From assembly GCF_042466665.1 (NCBI RefSeq), contig NZ_CP162102.1, positions 1,364,001 through 1,428,000 on the forward strand: a stretch of 64,000 bases of DNA, in the 5' to 3' direction. The translations under genes were made by a program, and so were the position numbers. Shown piece by piece: positions 15,816 to 24,546 of the stretch. Position 1 is the stretch's first letter. Each line of letters opens with the position of its first letter. Under the pieces are notes generated by a model. That model saw nothing but the letters and a program-made list of their open reading frames with translations, was not told the origin of the DNA and ran no database searches. The DNA comes from Peterkaempfera podocarpi (lineage in GTDB: Bacteria > Actinomycetota > Actinomycetes > Streptomycetales > Streptomycetaceae).

Positions 15816-16756
15816 GCGGACCTCCGAATCTCACGAACCGGGAACGGGTAGCCGTTCACGGTCTCCTGGACGAACGTGTTGTGGTGGAACGTGTCCTCAC
15901 CGGAGGTGAGGACGGCCCCGTAGCGGGCGAGGCTGACCGTGGAGCCGAACTCCTTCAGCTCGGTGAGCCCCGGGTAGACGCGGGCGGCGGTGGGCAGGTA
16001 GCGCACCGAGTAGCCCAGACGGGCCTGGTCCTCGCTGGTGTTGGGGTGCGAGGCGTGCATCAGCGTGGACCAGAAGATGATGAACTGCCCCTGCTTCATG
16101 ACCGCGGAGATGGCCTTGGACTCGTCCGGGGCCCACTCGGGGTCCTTCTGCAGCTGGCGGTAGTCGTAGCCGAAGAAGCCGCGGTTGGTGCCCTGCTTCT
16201 CCAGGTTGTTGATGATGTCGGGGTCGTAGCTCAGGCCCTTGGTCTCGTCGTAGTTCATCTCCTTGTGGGTGCCGGGGATGAACTGCAGCGCCCCGGTCTC
16301 GATGCTGGCCTCGGTGAACGCGGTCCAGACGGTGATGGTGCCGCGGCGGTCGGAGTCGGCCGGCCACTGGATCTGCGGGGTGGCGTTGTCGGTCAGGCTG
16401 GAGAAGTCCTCCGCCTGGTGCCAGTCGGTGCCCTCGTCCCCGGGGTACTTGGCCAGGAACTCCGAACGCCAGCACAGGGTGTCGGGGCCGAGGATGGAGG
16501 AGACGCGGTCCACGATCTCCGCGCGGGTGACGTGCTGGGCCAGGAAGTCGATGTCGAAGTGGCGGTCGTAGTTGGAGATGGACGAGGCCTGCTTCTCGTC
16601 GCTGTAGATCGACTTCTTGGTGCTGATCAGCTTCGGGCGCAGCGAGCGCAGGTTCTGCTCCATCTCGGCCGGGTCGTACAGGTCGAACGGGCCGATGTAG
16701 CCGTCACGCTCGAACTGGGCTACCTGCTCGGGGGTGAGCGAGAAGTCCTGGGACAT
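15812..16756 (-). CDS. SyrB2-type non-haem Fe(II)/2-oxoglutarate halogenase
   Basis: 314 aa from the ATG at 16756 (GAGAGG upstream). It is a phytanoyl-CoA-dioxygenase-fold enzyme whose sequence follows the SyrB2/CytC3 halogenases throughout: GYIGPFD, ISNYDRHFD, LGPDTLCWR, KYPGDEGTDWHQAEDF, GTITVWTAFTEA, GALQFIPGTHKEMNYDETK and GQFIIFWSTLMHAS. The facial-triad carboxylate is replaced by alanine (H113-Q-A115) with the distal His234, the hallmark of halogenases, which leaves a site for chloride. The 2-oxoglutarate-binding Arg is near 252. Family members chlorinate an unactivated methyl group of carrier-bound Thr, Abu, Val or similar residues. The order NRPS, halogenase, carrier, thioesterase in one operon supports this role. 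Number of chlorines and exact substrate are unknown. Confidence 0.95.
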   Translation of the reverse strand: MSQDFSLTPEQVAQFERDGYIGPFDLYDPAEMEQNLRSLRPKLISTKKSIYSDEKQASSISNYDRHFDIDFLAQHVTRAEIVDRVSSILGPDTLCWRSEFLAKYPGDEGTDWHQAEDFSSLTDNATPQIQWPADSDRRGTITVWTAFTEASIETGALQFIPGTHKEMNYDETKGLSYDPDIINNLEKQGTNRGFFGYDYRQLQKDPEWAPDESKAISAVMKQGQFIIFWSTLMHASHPNTSEDQARLGYSVRYLPTAARVYPGLTELKEFGSTVSLARYGAVLTSGEDTFHHNTFVQETVNGYPFPVREIRRSA

Positions 16757-16860
16757 GGGTTTTCCTCTCTTCGTCAAGCGTCTTCGTAGGACGGGATGGT
16801 GGAACGCTGGTTCTCCGGGCGGCCTGCGCCTGCGGTGGGCGCGGGCCGCCGCGGACGGCC

Positions 16861-19800
16861 TCAGGCGGCGGACCGCTGCCGGGGGCCGTGGAGTTTGGCG
16901 ACGAGGTCCTCGATGGCGCTGCAGGCATAGAGGTCGCCGACGGTGACCTCGTACTCGGGCAGCGCCTGGCTCAGGATCGAGTGGACGCGGATCAGCAGCA
17001 GCGAGTCGCCGCCCACGTCGAAGAACCAGTCGTCGGCACTGAAGTCGCGGTGGCCGAGGACTTCCGCCCAGGCCTCGGTGATGACCGCCGCCAGCCGCTC
17101 GCCCTCGGAGGCGACGACGGCCGGTCGAGCGACCGGCTCGGCCGGCACCGGCACGGCGGCCGGCTGCGGAACGGACGCCGGCTGCGGAACGGTGGCGAGC
17201 GGGGTGACTGCGGCGTCCTCCTCTGCGGCGAGACGGCGCAGCCGGTCCAGGTCGAGCTTCCCGTTGGCGGTGACCGGGAACTCGTCCACCTGCGCCCACA
17301 GCCCGGGGACCGCGTGGCCGGGCAGGTGCCCGGCCGCGTAGGAGCGCAGCGTGGCGGTGAGGGCGGGCCTGGCGCCGACCACCGCGGCCAGCAGCTGGTG
17401 GTCCCCGTTGCCGAGAGGCACCACCACGACGGCCGCGTCGCGGACCTCGGGGTGGCCGCGCAGGACGGCGGTCACCTGCTCCGGCTCGACCCGGAAGCCC
17501 CGGATCTTGACCTGGCGGTCGCGGCGCCCCAGGAACCGGAGATTCCCCTGGGCGTCCCAGCGCACCAGGTCGCCGGTGCGATAGAGCCGCTGTCCGCCCG
17601 CCGCGCGGCCGAACTCGCCGAAGACGCGGGCGGTCTCCTGCGGGGCCCCGGCGTAACCCGCCGCCAGGCCTTCGCCGTAGGTGTAGAGCTCGCCGACCCC
17701 GCCGGGCGGGACCCGGCGTCCGGACCGGTCGAGCACCAGCACACCGGTGCCCTGGATCGGTCGGCCGATCGGCAGCCCGGAGCCGTGGACGGCAGCCGGG
17801 TCGTCGACGTGGTGGACGGTGGTGAAGGTGGTGTTCTCGGTGGGCCCGTAGCCGTTGGTGACCCGCAGGCCCGGGCAGGTCCGCAGGACCTGGTCCACCT
17901 GCGCGGGCGGGACCACGTCCCCGCCGGTGAGCAGCTGCCGCACCTTGCGGAAGGCTCCCGGGCGGAAGTCCGCGACCAGGCGGAAGAGACCGGCGGAGAG
18001 CCACAGGCCGGTCACCTCGCGCTGTTCCAGCACCCGCGCCAGCGCGGAGGCGGTGACATGGCGCCCGGTGAAGACCTCGACGGTGCCGCCGGCCAGCAGC
18101 GGCGCGAAGATCTCCAGCGTCGAGGCGTCGAAGGCCAGCGGGGCCAGGCGCAGGAAGCGAGCGGTCGCGCCGGGCAGCAGGTACTGCGGCCGGTGCGCCA
18201 GCCGGACCACGCCCCGGCACGGGATCATCGCGCCCTTGGGCTTGCCGGTGGTGCCCGAGGTGAAGGCCAGGTAGGCGATCCGGTCCGGGTCCGCCGGGGC
18301 GGGCGGCGGCACGGGGCCGACCGGCGGCTCCTCGCTCACCACGCCCAGCAGCGTCCGGCCCTCGGCGGCGGCGCCGAGCGCCTCCAGCCGGTCGGTGTCG
18401 CCGAGGACGACGCGCGCCTGGGCGCCGTCCAGGACAGCGGTGCTGGCCGCGGGCGGGTTGTCGGGGTCGATGCCCACGTAGGCGGCGCCGATCCGGAGCA
18501 CGGCGGCGATCGCGACGATCTCCTCGACCGAGCGGCGGACCGCCAGGCCCACCCGGTCGCCTTCGACGACCCCGGCGACGGCCAGACGCGCGGACAGTCC
18601 GGCTGCCGCCGCCATGAGTTGCCGGTAGGTCAGCGTACGGTCGGGGGCGTCGCCGTCGCGGACGGCGGGGGCGTCCGGGGTGCGGGCGGCCGCCGCCTCG
18701 ATCAGCTGCCACAGGCCCGCGTCGGCTTCCGCCTCCGGGCCGCGCTCCAGCGCGTCCAGTCGGCGCTGCTGCGCCGGGGTGACCGTGGTGACCTGGGCCA
18801 GCGCACCGTTGGGCGCGGCGGCCAGGTCGAGCAGCGCCTGCTCGAACGAGGCGGCCAGGTCGACGGCCTCCTGAGCGGTCAGCACCGAGGTCGCGTACTC
18901 CAGTTGCAGCAGCGGCTGCGGGCCCCACTCCAGCACGTGCAGCATCGCGTCGTAGGCGGTGCCGCCGGTGTGTCCGACACAGACCTCGAAGGTCACCTCG
19001 CCGGCCGGCAGCACGGTCGGCACCAGCTCGCTGTGCGCGCCGAAGGCGATCTGCGCCAGCGGGTTGCGGGCACGGTCACCGCCCCGGGTGAGCGCCGTCA
19101 CCAGGTCCTCGAAGGGAACCCGGCCGTAGCGCAGCAGCTCGCGCAGCGCCTTCGCCGTGCTGCGCACGTAGTCGGCCACCGTCCCGTCCTCCGGGATCTC
19201 GCAGGCCACCGGGCCGAGGCCGGTGGCCCCGCCGACGACCCGCATCGCGCTGCGGCTGTGCCGGCCGACCGTGGGGACGCCGACGACCAGGCGCTGCCGG
19301 CCGGTGCGCCGGGCCACCGCCAGCGCCCAGGCGCCCATCAGTACCGCGTTGCGGCTGACCGCGAGCGAGGCGGCCAGCTCCACGCAGCCGGTCCGGGCCG
19401 CCTCGGTGAGCGTGAAGGGCAGCCGGACACCCGCACAGGTGCGCACCGTGGGGCGCTCCAGGTCGCTGGGCAGTTCGACGACGGTGGGCCAGTCGGCGAG
19501 CATCAGGGCGCGCTCGGCGGTCAGTTCGGCGACGGCTGCGGTGCGCTCGGCGGCGGCCAGCAGCTCCATGCCGGGGGCCTCGTCCTCGTCCTGGTCCGCG
19601 TCGGAGCCGGCGTAGGCGGCCGCGATCTCCTCCCAGAGCAGGCCGATGCTCCAGCCGTCCAGCGCGACATGGTGGCCGATCAAGGTCAGCACATGGCGTC
19701 CGGGACCGGCCGAGGTCAGCACAGAGCGGACCGGCGGGGCCTCGTAGGGCCGCAGCTGTCCGGGCACACCCGGGCCCAGCAGCTTGTGCACGATCTGCAC

Positions 19801-20127
19801 CGGGTCGGCGTCCGCGGCGGTCGTCGGCAGCTCCTGCTCCACCATCACCGGCTGCCAGCCGTCCAGCACCCGGGTCCCCAGCGCACCGGTCTCGGCGTCG
19901 CGGGTGAAGACCGTGCGCAGGGCGGCATGCCGGCGGGTCACCCGGACCAGCGCGGCCCGGAGGCGGCCGTGGTCGAGCGGGCCGGTGATCCGGGCACTGA
20001 CCATGATGTGGAACGGAGAGGCCTGACCGGCCAGCGGGCCCTCGGCGGAGAGGATCCCCTCCAGGGTCCGCGTCACCCGGGCATCGGGTTGCTCGCCCGT
20101 CTCTACTGCTCGTTCCTGCGAATTCAC
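16861..20127 (-). CDS. Non-ribosomal peptide synthetase, C-A-T module
   Basis: About 1088 aa from the GTG at 20127 (AGAGG nine bases upstream; an ATG at 20136 is in frame but abuts that site). Condensation domain about 15-430 with GHHVALDGWSIG (active histidines near 150); adenylation domain about 450-960 with LTYRQL, TSGTTGKPKG, FDAS, NGYGPTEN, YRTGDLVR and ANGKLD; carrier domain near 1000-1085 with FFDVGGDSLLL. Pocket residues read D-A-L-W-L-G-G-T-F plus the late Lys, identical to the other adenylation protein and near published valine codes. No thioesterase domain is attached. The P450 gene ends 55 bp upstream and the halogenase begins 104 bp downstream, all on one strand. The intact C domain implies peptide or amide bond formation, so the product may be a dipeptide. 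Confidence 0.95.
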   Translation of the reverse strand: MNSQERAVETGEQPDARVTRTLEGILSAEGPLAGQASPFHIMVSARITGPLDHGRLRAALVRVTRRHAALRTVFTRDAETGALGTRVLDGWQPVMVEQELPTTAADADPVQIVHKLLGPGVPGQLRPYEAPPVRSVLTSAGPGRHVLTLIGHHVALDGWSIGLLWEEIAAAYAGSDADQDEDEAPGMELLAAAERTAAVAELTAERALMLADWPTVVELPSDLERPTVRTCAGVRLPFTLTEAARTGCVELAASLAVSRNAVLMGAWALAVARRTGRQRLVVGVPTVGRHSRSAMRVVGGATGLGPVACEIPEDGTVADYVRSTAKALRELLRYGRVPFEDLVTALTRGGDRARNPLAQIAFGAHSELVPTVLPAGEVTFEVCVGHTGGTAYDAMLHVLEWGPQPLLQLEYATSVLTAQEAVDLAASFEQALLDLAAAPNGALAQVTTVTPAQQRRLDALERGPEAEADAGLWQLIEAAAARTPDAPAVRDGDAPDRTLTYRQLMAAAAGLSARLAVAGVVEGDRVGLAVRRSVEEIVAIAAVLRIGAAYVGIDPDNPPAASTAVLDGAQARVVLGDTDRLEALGAAAEGRTLLGVVSEEPPVGPVPPPAPADPDRIAYLAFTSGTTGKPKGAMIPCRGVVRLAHRPQYLLPGATARFLRLAPLAFDASTLEIFAPLLAGGTVEVFTGRHVTASALARVLEQREVTGLWLSAGLFRLVADFRPGAFRKVRQLLTGGDVVPPAQVDQVLRTCPGLRVTNGYGPTENTTFTTVHHVDDPAAVHGSGLPIGRPIQGTGVLVLDRSGRRVPPGGVGELYTYGEGLAAGYAGAPQETARVFGEFGRAAGGQRLYRTGDLVRWDAQGNLRFLGRRDRQVKIRGFRVEPEQVTAVLRGHPEVRDAAVVVVPLGNGDHQLLAAVVGARPALTATLRSYAAGHLPGHAVPGLWAQVDEFPVTANGKLDLDRLRRLAAEEDAAVTPLATVPQPASVPQPAAVPVPAEPVARPAVVASEGERLAAVITEAWAEVLGHRDFSADDWFFDVGGDSLLLIRVHSILSQALPEYEVTVGDLYACSAIEDLVAKLHGPRQRSAA

Positions 20128-20182
20128 GTCCGGCATCCTCTGCGGTCCGACTGGTCGATGGGCTGGCTCGTCGTGCGCTGGA

Positions 20183-21463
20183 TCAGGGCATGGGCCGCTG
20201 CGGAGCGGCACGGTCCGCTTTCAGTTCGGCGGCGAAGGCGGAGAGTTCGGCCTTGTCGCGGGTGAACCGGACCGGGAGGCGGCTGAAGCCCGCCAGGAAG
20301 TTGGAGTGGAACCTGGCCGGCTCACCGGCCACCTCAAGGGAGGTGGTGAACCGGCGCAGGGCGTCCAGCAGCGCGGTGATCTCCACCCGGGCCAGGTGCG
20401 CGCCCAGGCAGAAATGCGGTCCGTAGCCGAAGGCCACATGCCGGTTGGGAGTGCGGGCCAGGTCGAAGCGGTCGGGATCGGCGAAGACGGTCTCGTCCCG
20501 GTTGGCCGAGGAGTGCCAGACGGTGACGATGTCCCCGGCCTGGATCTCCTTCCCGTGCAGCTCCACGGTCTCGGTCGCACGGCGGCCGAAGTGCATGGTG
20601 GGCGTGGCCCAGCGCAGCGCTTCCTCACAGGCGGAGTCGGTACCGACCCGTCCCTCGCGCAGGGCCAGCCACTGCTCGCGGTCACCGGCCAGGGAGTGCA
20701 CGGCGTCGTTCATGGTGAGCCGGCTGGTCTCGTCGCCGCCCAGGATCAGGCTGTAGCAGTTGAGGACGATCTCCTCACGGGTGAGCGGAACGCCGTTGAT
20801 CCGGGCGTTGACGAGCACGCTGATCACGTCCTCGGCGTCGCTGCCGCGGCGCTGCTCCATCAGGTCGGCGAAGTAGAGCAGGATGTCGCTGCGCGCACTC
20901 CAGCCGTCCTCCTCGCTCTGGCCGGCGGCGCCCGAGCTGAGCGCCTCGCGGCTGCGGTCGAGCAGGAAGGCACGGTCGGACTCGGGCACGCCCAGCAGGT
21001 CGGAGACGGTGGACATGGGGATGTGCTCGGACACCTCGGCCGCGAAGTCGCACTCGCCCAGCAGCACCGCCCGGGCCACCCGGCGCGCCGTGTTCCGGCG
21101 GACCCGGTCGGCGATCGGGGCCAGCACGCGGGGCGAGAAGGACTTCAGCAGCAGATTGCGCACCTCGCGGTGGCGCGCCCCGTCGGTGACGGCGCACATC
21201 TTCCCGCCCGCGGAGTCCTCCCCGGCCAGCAGCGTGACCAGCACATTGCCCTGCTCGGAGGTGAACCGGGCCGGGTCGCGGTAGACCGTCATCAGGTCCG
21301 CGTAGCGGCTGATCACCCAGAAGCCCGGGCGGCCCGGCGCGGCCGGGTGCCAGTGCACCGGATCCTCCTGGCGCAGCCGGCGCCAGTACGCCCCGAGGTC
21401 CTCCCTCGTGAACGTCTCCGGGTCGACCAGGTCGACATCGAGGTCCAGAACCTGGGCAGCCAT
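20183..21463 (-). CDS. Cytochrome P450 (second)
   Basis: 426 aa from the ATG at 21463, chosen because GGAGG lies eight bases upstream (a GTG three codons earlier is too close to it). The haem loop FGYGPHFCLG puts the cysteine near 352; the I-helix motif is GGDETS, close to the (N/D)ETT form of P450s that hydroxylate carrier-bound amino acids in peptide pathways; the K helix is EALRW. It is homologous over its length to the P450 at 1239-2477. It is first in the minus-strand operon, directly before the C-A-T NRPS. Likely role is beta-hydroxylation or further oxidation of the carrier-bound residue; inference from context. Confidence 0.93.
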   Translation of the reverse strand: MAAQVLDLDVDLVDPETFTREDLGAYWRRLRQEDPVHWHPAAPGRPGFWVISRYADLMTVYRDPARFTSEQGNVLVTLLAGEDSAGGKMCAVTDGARHREVRNLLLKSFSPRVLAPIADRVRRNTARRVARAVLLGECDFAAEVSEHIPMSTVSDLLGVPESDRAFLLDRSREALSSGAAGQSEEDGWSARSDILLYFADLMEQRRGSDAEDVISVLVNARINGVPLTREEIVLNCYSLILGGDETSRLTMNDAVHSLAGDREQWLALREGRVGTDSACEEALRWATPTMHFGRRATETVELHGKEIQAGDIVTVWHSSANRDETVFADPDRFDLARTPNRHVAFGYGPHFCLGAHLARVEITALLDALRRFTTSLEVAGEPARFHSNFLAGFSRLPVRFTRDKAELSAFAAELKADRAAPQRPMP

Positions 21464-21571
21464 GCATCTCACCTCCGCTGGGCGGCGCTCTGCTGTTCCG
21501 AGCGATGAGGAGATTCCATCCCCGGATCACGGCCGCCACCAGGCAAGCCGACCGGCAGGAAGAATGCCGCC

Positions 21572-21593
21572 GCAACAACCGGGCAACGACCGG
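21572..21593. promoter_or_regulatory. Candidate SARP operator: two abutting 11-bp direct repeats
   Basis: GCAACAACCGG (21572-21582) is followed without gap by GCAACGACCGG (21583-21593), matching at 10 of 11 positions. SARP regulators bind direct repeats spaced by 11 bp, one helical turn, just upstream of the -10 region. The pair sits in the 240-bp divergent region between the P450/NRPS operon (start 21463) and the exporter (start 21704), about 110 bp from each, so it could control both. A SARP gene lies 3 kb away. Confidence 0.55.
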
Positions 21594-21703
21594 TACGTTC
21601 CTGGTCCGTGACGCCGCAACTGGGAGTGTTGAGGGGCCACGCGCCCTGGCGCGTCCCCGCACCACACAGCCCCAGCCGCACCACCCCATGCCAGGAGGCA
21701 CCA

Positions 21704-23032
21704 GTGAGCGAATCAACGAGCCCGCCGTCCCTGTGGCGCAACGGCGACTACGTCGGATGGTGGACCGGGAACACCCTCTCCGCCCTGGGCACGGGCGTCT
21801 CGGCGATCGCCTTTCCGCTGCTCGTCCTCGCGAGCACGGGCTCGGTCAGCAAGGCGGGCCTGATCGGCTCGGCCAACCTGCTCGGCGTGCTGGTCACCGC
21901 CCTGTGGGGCGGCGCGCTGGCCGACCGGGTCTCGCGCCGCGCGATCCTGGTGGCCGGCCCGCTGGCCCAGGGCGCGGTGCTGGCCGCGGTCACCGTGCTC
22001 GCCCGGACCGACCACCCGTCCCTGGCGCTGCTGATCGCCGCCTCGCTGCTGAGCGGCCTCCTCTCGGGCGTGGTGCTGGGTGCGGGCACGCCCGCGCTGG
22101 CCAGGATCGTGCCCAAGGAGCAGCTGGCGACCGCCAACGGCCAGGCCATGAGCCGGGACATGCTGGCGCAGCTGCTGGGCGCCCCGCTGGGCGGTCTGCT
22201 CTTCGGCGTGGCCCGCTGGCTGCCCTTCGGCGCGGACGCGCTCTCCTTCGTCTTCGCCGCCCTCGGCGCACTCAACATCCGCCGGCCGCTGGGGCCCGAC
22301 CGCGACGCGATGGCCCCGCGGACCTCGGTGTTCACGGACATCGCGGCCGGCATCCGCTTTGTGCGGGTCCAGCCGTTCGTGCGCTTCGTGGTGGTGATGG
22401 CCTCGGTGATGAACATGGTCGCGCAGGCGTTCCTGCTGCTGCTGATCGCCCTGGTCGCCCACCGCGGCGGCGGCTCCGCCGCGGTCGGCCTGGTCAGCGC
22501 GACCACGGTGGCAGGCGGCTTCGTCGGGTCGCTCTTCGCGCCCGCGGTGGCCCGGCACTTCCCGCCGCGGCTGCTGCTCTGCGGCGCCGTGTGGGTCTTC
22601 ACGGTCGGCCTGGCCGTCACCGCGCTGGTGCCGCAGGTGTGGGAGATCGGGCTGGTCGTCTGCCTCGCCCAGGTCGCCACGGTCCCGGTCAATGTGGTGC
22701 TGATGACCTATCTGATGCGTCTGGTCCCGGACGGGATGCTGGGCCGGGTCGCGGCAGTGAACCGTTTCGGCGCCTACGCGCTGGAATGGTGCGGACCGCT
22801 GCTGGCCGGCCTCTTCGTGGCCGTGTTCGGAGTGCCCGGCGGCATGCTGGCCCTGCTGATCATCATGGTTCCGATGGCCGTGGCCCTCATGGTGGCGCCC
22901 GCGCTGAACGTCCTCAGCACACCCGCCGAGGAGGTGACCGAGCTCCCGCTGCCCGCACCGGCCACCTCTCCCGAGGCCATACCGGAGCAGACCGGACCCG
23001 AGCCCGGCGTCCCGTCCGCCGCCCAGGGCTGA
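21704..23032 (+). CDS. MFS exporter
   Basis: 442 aa from the GTG at 21704, which has CAGGAGG at ideal spacing. About 12 hydrophobic segments; an MFS motif-A-like loop (LWGGALADRVSRRAIL) lies between TM2 and TM3. It resembles the MFS_3/EntS-like group, often exporters of siderophores or antibiotics and probable self-resistance proteins. It is transcribed away from the P450/NRPS operon across the putative SARP operator and is followed by a convergent terminator. Substrate unknown, presumably the cluster product. Confidence 0.9.
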   Translation: MSESTSPPSLWRNGDYVGWWTGNTLSALGTGVSAIAFPLLVLASTGSVSKAGLIGSANLLGVLVTALWGGALADRVSRRAILVAGPLAQGAVLAAVTVLARTDHPSLALLIAASLLSGLLSGVVLGAGTPALARIVPKEQLATANGQAMSRDMLAQLLGAPLGGLLFGVARWLPFGADALSFVFAALGALNIRRPLGPDRDAMAPRTSVFTDIAAGIRFVRVQPFVRFVVVMASVMNMVAQAFLLLLIALVAHRGGGSAAVGLVSATTVAGGFVGSLFAPAVARHFPPRLLLCGAVWVFTVGLAVTALVPQVWEIGLVVCLAQVATVPVNVVLMTYLMRLVPDGMLGRVAAVNRFGAYALEWCGPLLAGLFVAVFGVPGGMLALLIIMVPMAVALMVAPALNVLSTPAEEVTELPLPAPATSPEAIPEQTGPEPGVPSAAQG

Positions 23033-23047
23033 CCCCCGGCACACCGA

Positions 23048-23091
23048 CGGCAGCGCGGCCCCCGCCCGTCCGGGCGAAGGCCGCGCTGCCG
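23048..23091. terminator. Bidirectional terminator between exporter and XRE regulator
   Basis: Perfect 13-base arms CGGCAGCGCGGCC (23048-23060) and GGCCGCGCTGCCG (23079-23091), between two convergent genes whose stops lie at 23032 and 23108. The inner sequence also pairs (CCCGCCCG/CGGGCG). Confidence 0.8.
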
Positions 23092-23107
23092 TGCTCGAGG
23101 GCGGGCC

Positions 23108-24364
23108 TCAGGCGCTCGCCAGAGCCTCCGAACCCCGGCCGGACCCGGCCAGGAACGCCCGGACATGACGCAGCATCCGGTACTGGTAGCTGCCGCCGCG
23201 GTCCACCTGGAGCAGCGAGGTCTCGGCCAGGTCCGCCAGCAGTCCCACCGCCTCCAGTTCGGAGAACTCACCGGGGTCCACCTCCAGTTCACCGACCCGG
23301 AAGGTGCGGCGCGAGCCCCGGGCCAGCTGGGCCAGCAGCCGCTCGTGCCGGTCGTCGAGCAGGTCGAGGCTCCAGCGCAGGCTCGCCTCCGGGGTGCGCT
23401 GGTGCGGCAGCGTCCGCCGGTCCCCCGAGCTGAGCAGACGCACCGCCTGACCGTCCGCCAGCAGCGACTCCAGCGGCACCATGCGCAGCCGGTGCGCGGC
23501 GAACTCGATCAGGCGCGGCAACCCGTCCAGCAGTCCCACCAGCGCGATCAGCCGCTCCGAGTCGGCGGAGAGGTCCAGGTCCGGACAGCCCGTCCGCAGC
23601 CGCTCCAGCAACAGCTCCACCGCGGCCTCGGTACCCAGCGGAGCCAGCTCGCACAGCACCGCGTCGGCCAGCCCCGGCGCGCGCCGGGCCGTCACCAGCA
23701 CATGCACTCCGGGAAAACGCGCCAGCAGCCAGTCGACCAGCAGCGAGGTGGTCTCCGGAAGATGCTCGGCGTTGTCCAGGACCAGCAGCAGCTGCTGCCG
23801 GCCGGCGTCGGCCTCCTCGCCCAGCAGATCGATGACGGCCTGCTCCGCCAGTTCCAGGACGGCGGGTCCCGCCAGGTCGCGCTCCCCGGGGATCAGCCCC
23901 AGTTCCACCACGGCCACCCCGTCGCGCAGCTGACTGCCCGCGCTCTCCGCGGCGGCGAGCGCCACCCGGGACTTGCCCACCCCGCCGGGGCCGGTGACCA
24001 CCACGACCTGCTGCTCCAGCGCAAGCCCGGCCAGCAGCTCCACCTCGGCCCGACGCCCCACCAGCGAGGAGCGCGGCGGCCGGCTGCCCCGCCAGACGCC
24101 CTTCTCGGGACCGACCAGCTTGAGCCACTCGGCGGCCATACCGACCGGCATGCCCAGATCGTCCATCGGCGCGGAGCGGAGCTTCTCCTTCAGGCTGGGA
24201 TCGAGAACCTCCAGCAGCATGTCGACGGAACTGCGGCGCGGCCGCTGGATCAGACCACGCTCGACGTTCCTGATGGTCCTGACGCTGATGCCGGAGCGCT
24301 CGGAGAGCTCCTCCTGGGTCATACCGCTCTGCAGACGCAGGCGCAGCAACAGGTTGTCGTTCAT
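23108..24364 (-). CDS. XRE-family HTH regulator with NB-ARC ATPase domain
   Basis: 418 aa from the ATG at 24364 (GGGGGTG eight bases upstream). An XRE-type helix-turn-helix is at the N-terminus (MTQEELSERSGISVRTIRNVERG), then an NB-ARC/AfsR-like ATPase domain with Walker A GPGGVGKS near 125, Walker B-like LLLVLDNAEH and a winged-helix-like tail (ASLRWSLDLLDDRHERLLAQL). There are no C-terminal TPRs, so it is shorter than AfsR-type proteins. It is divergent from the SARP gene with about 180 bp between them, and likely regulates the cluster or the SARP. Such fusions are found next to actinomycete secondary-metabolite genes. Confidence 0.88.
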   Translation of the reverse strand: MNDNLLLRLRLQSGMTQEELSERSGISVRTIRNVERGLIQRPRRSSVDMLLEVLDPSLKEKLRSAPMDDLGMPVGMAAEWLKLVGPEKGVWRGSRPPRSSLVGRRAEVELLAGLALEQQVVVVTGPGGVGKSRVALAAAESAGSQLRDGVAVVELGLIPGERDLAGPAVLELAEQAVIDLLGEEADAGRQQLLLVLDNAEHLPETTSLLVDWLLARFPGVHVLVTARRAPGLADAVLCELAPLGTEAAVELLLERLRTGCPDLDLSADSERLIALVGLLDGLPRLIEFAAHRLRMVPLESLLADGQAVRLLSSGDRRTLPHQRTPEASLRWSLDLLDDRHERLLAQLARGSRRTFRVGELEVDPGEFSELEAVGLLADLAETSLLQVDRGGSYQYRMLRHVRAFLAGSGRGSEALASA

Positions 24365-24546
24365 GTAGTTCACCCCCAGGTGCAACAGGTGACGCCGTGG
24401 GAAGCGGCGCTCAGCCCCAGTGGCCGACGCACGAAGTGTCGAACGCACAGTTCCCGTTCCGCTCCTGGTCGTGTACCGCCTGGCAGATCAGCCCTTAGGA
24501 TGCTCACGCTGGGCTCGGGGTGGGTCGGTGGCGTGCGGGGGCATAC

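Noticed and set aside
15812..16756. An ordinary PhyH-type hydroxylase
   Set aside because: The iron motif is HxA, not HxD, and the sequence tracks SyrB2 along its whole length.
16888..20265. A 1125-codon plus-strand open frame opposite the NRPS
   Set aside because: Antisense shadow; all NRPS core motifs are on the minus strand.
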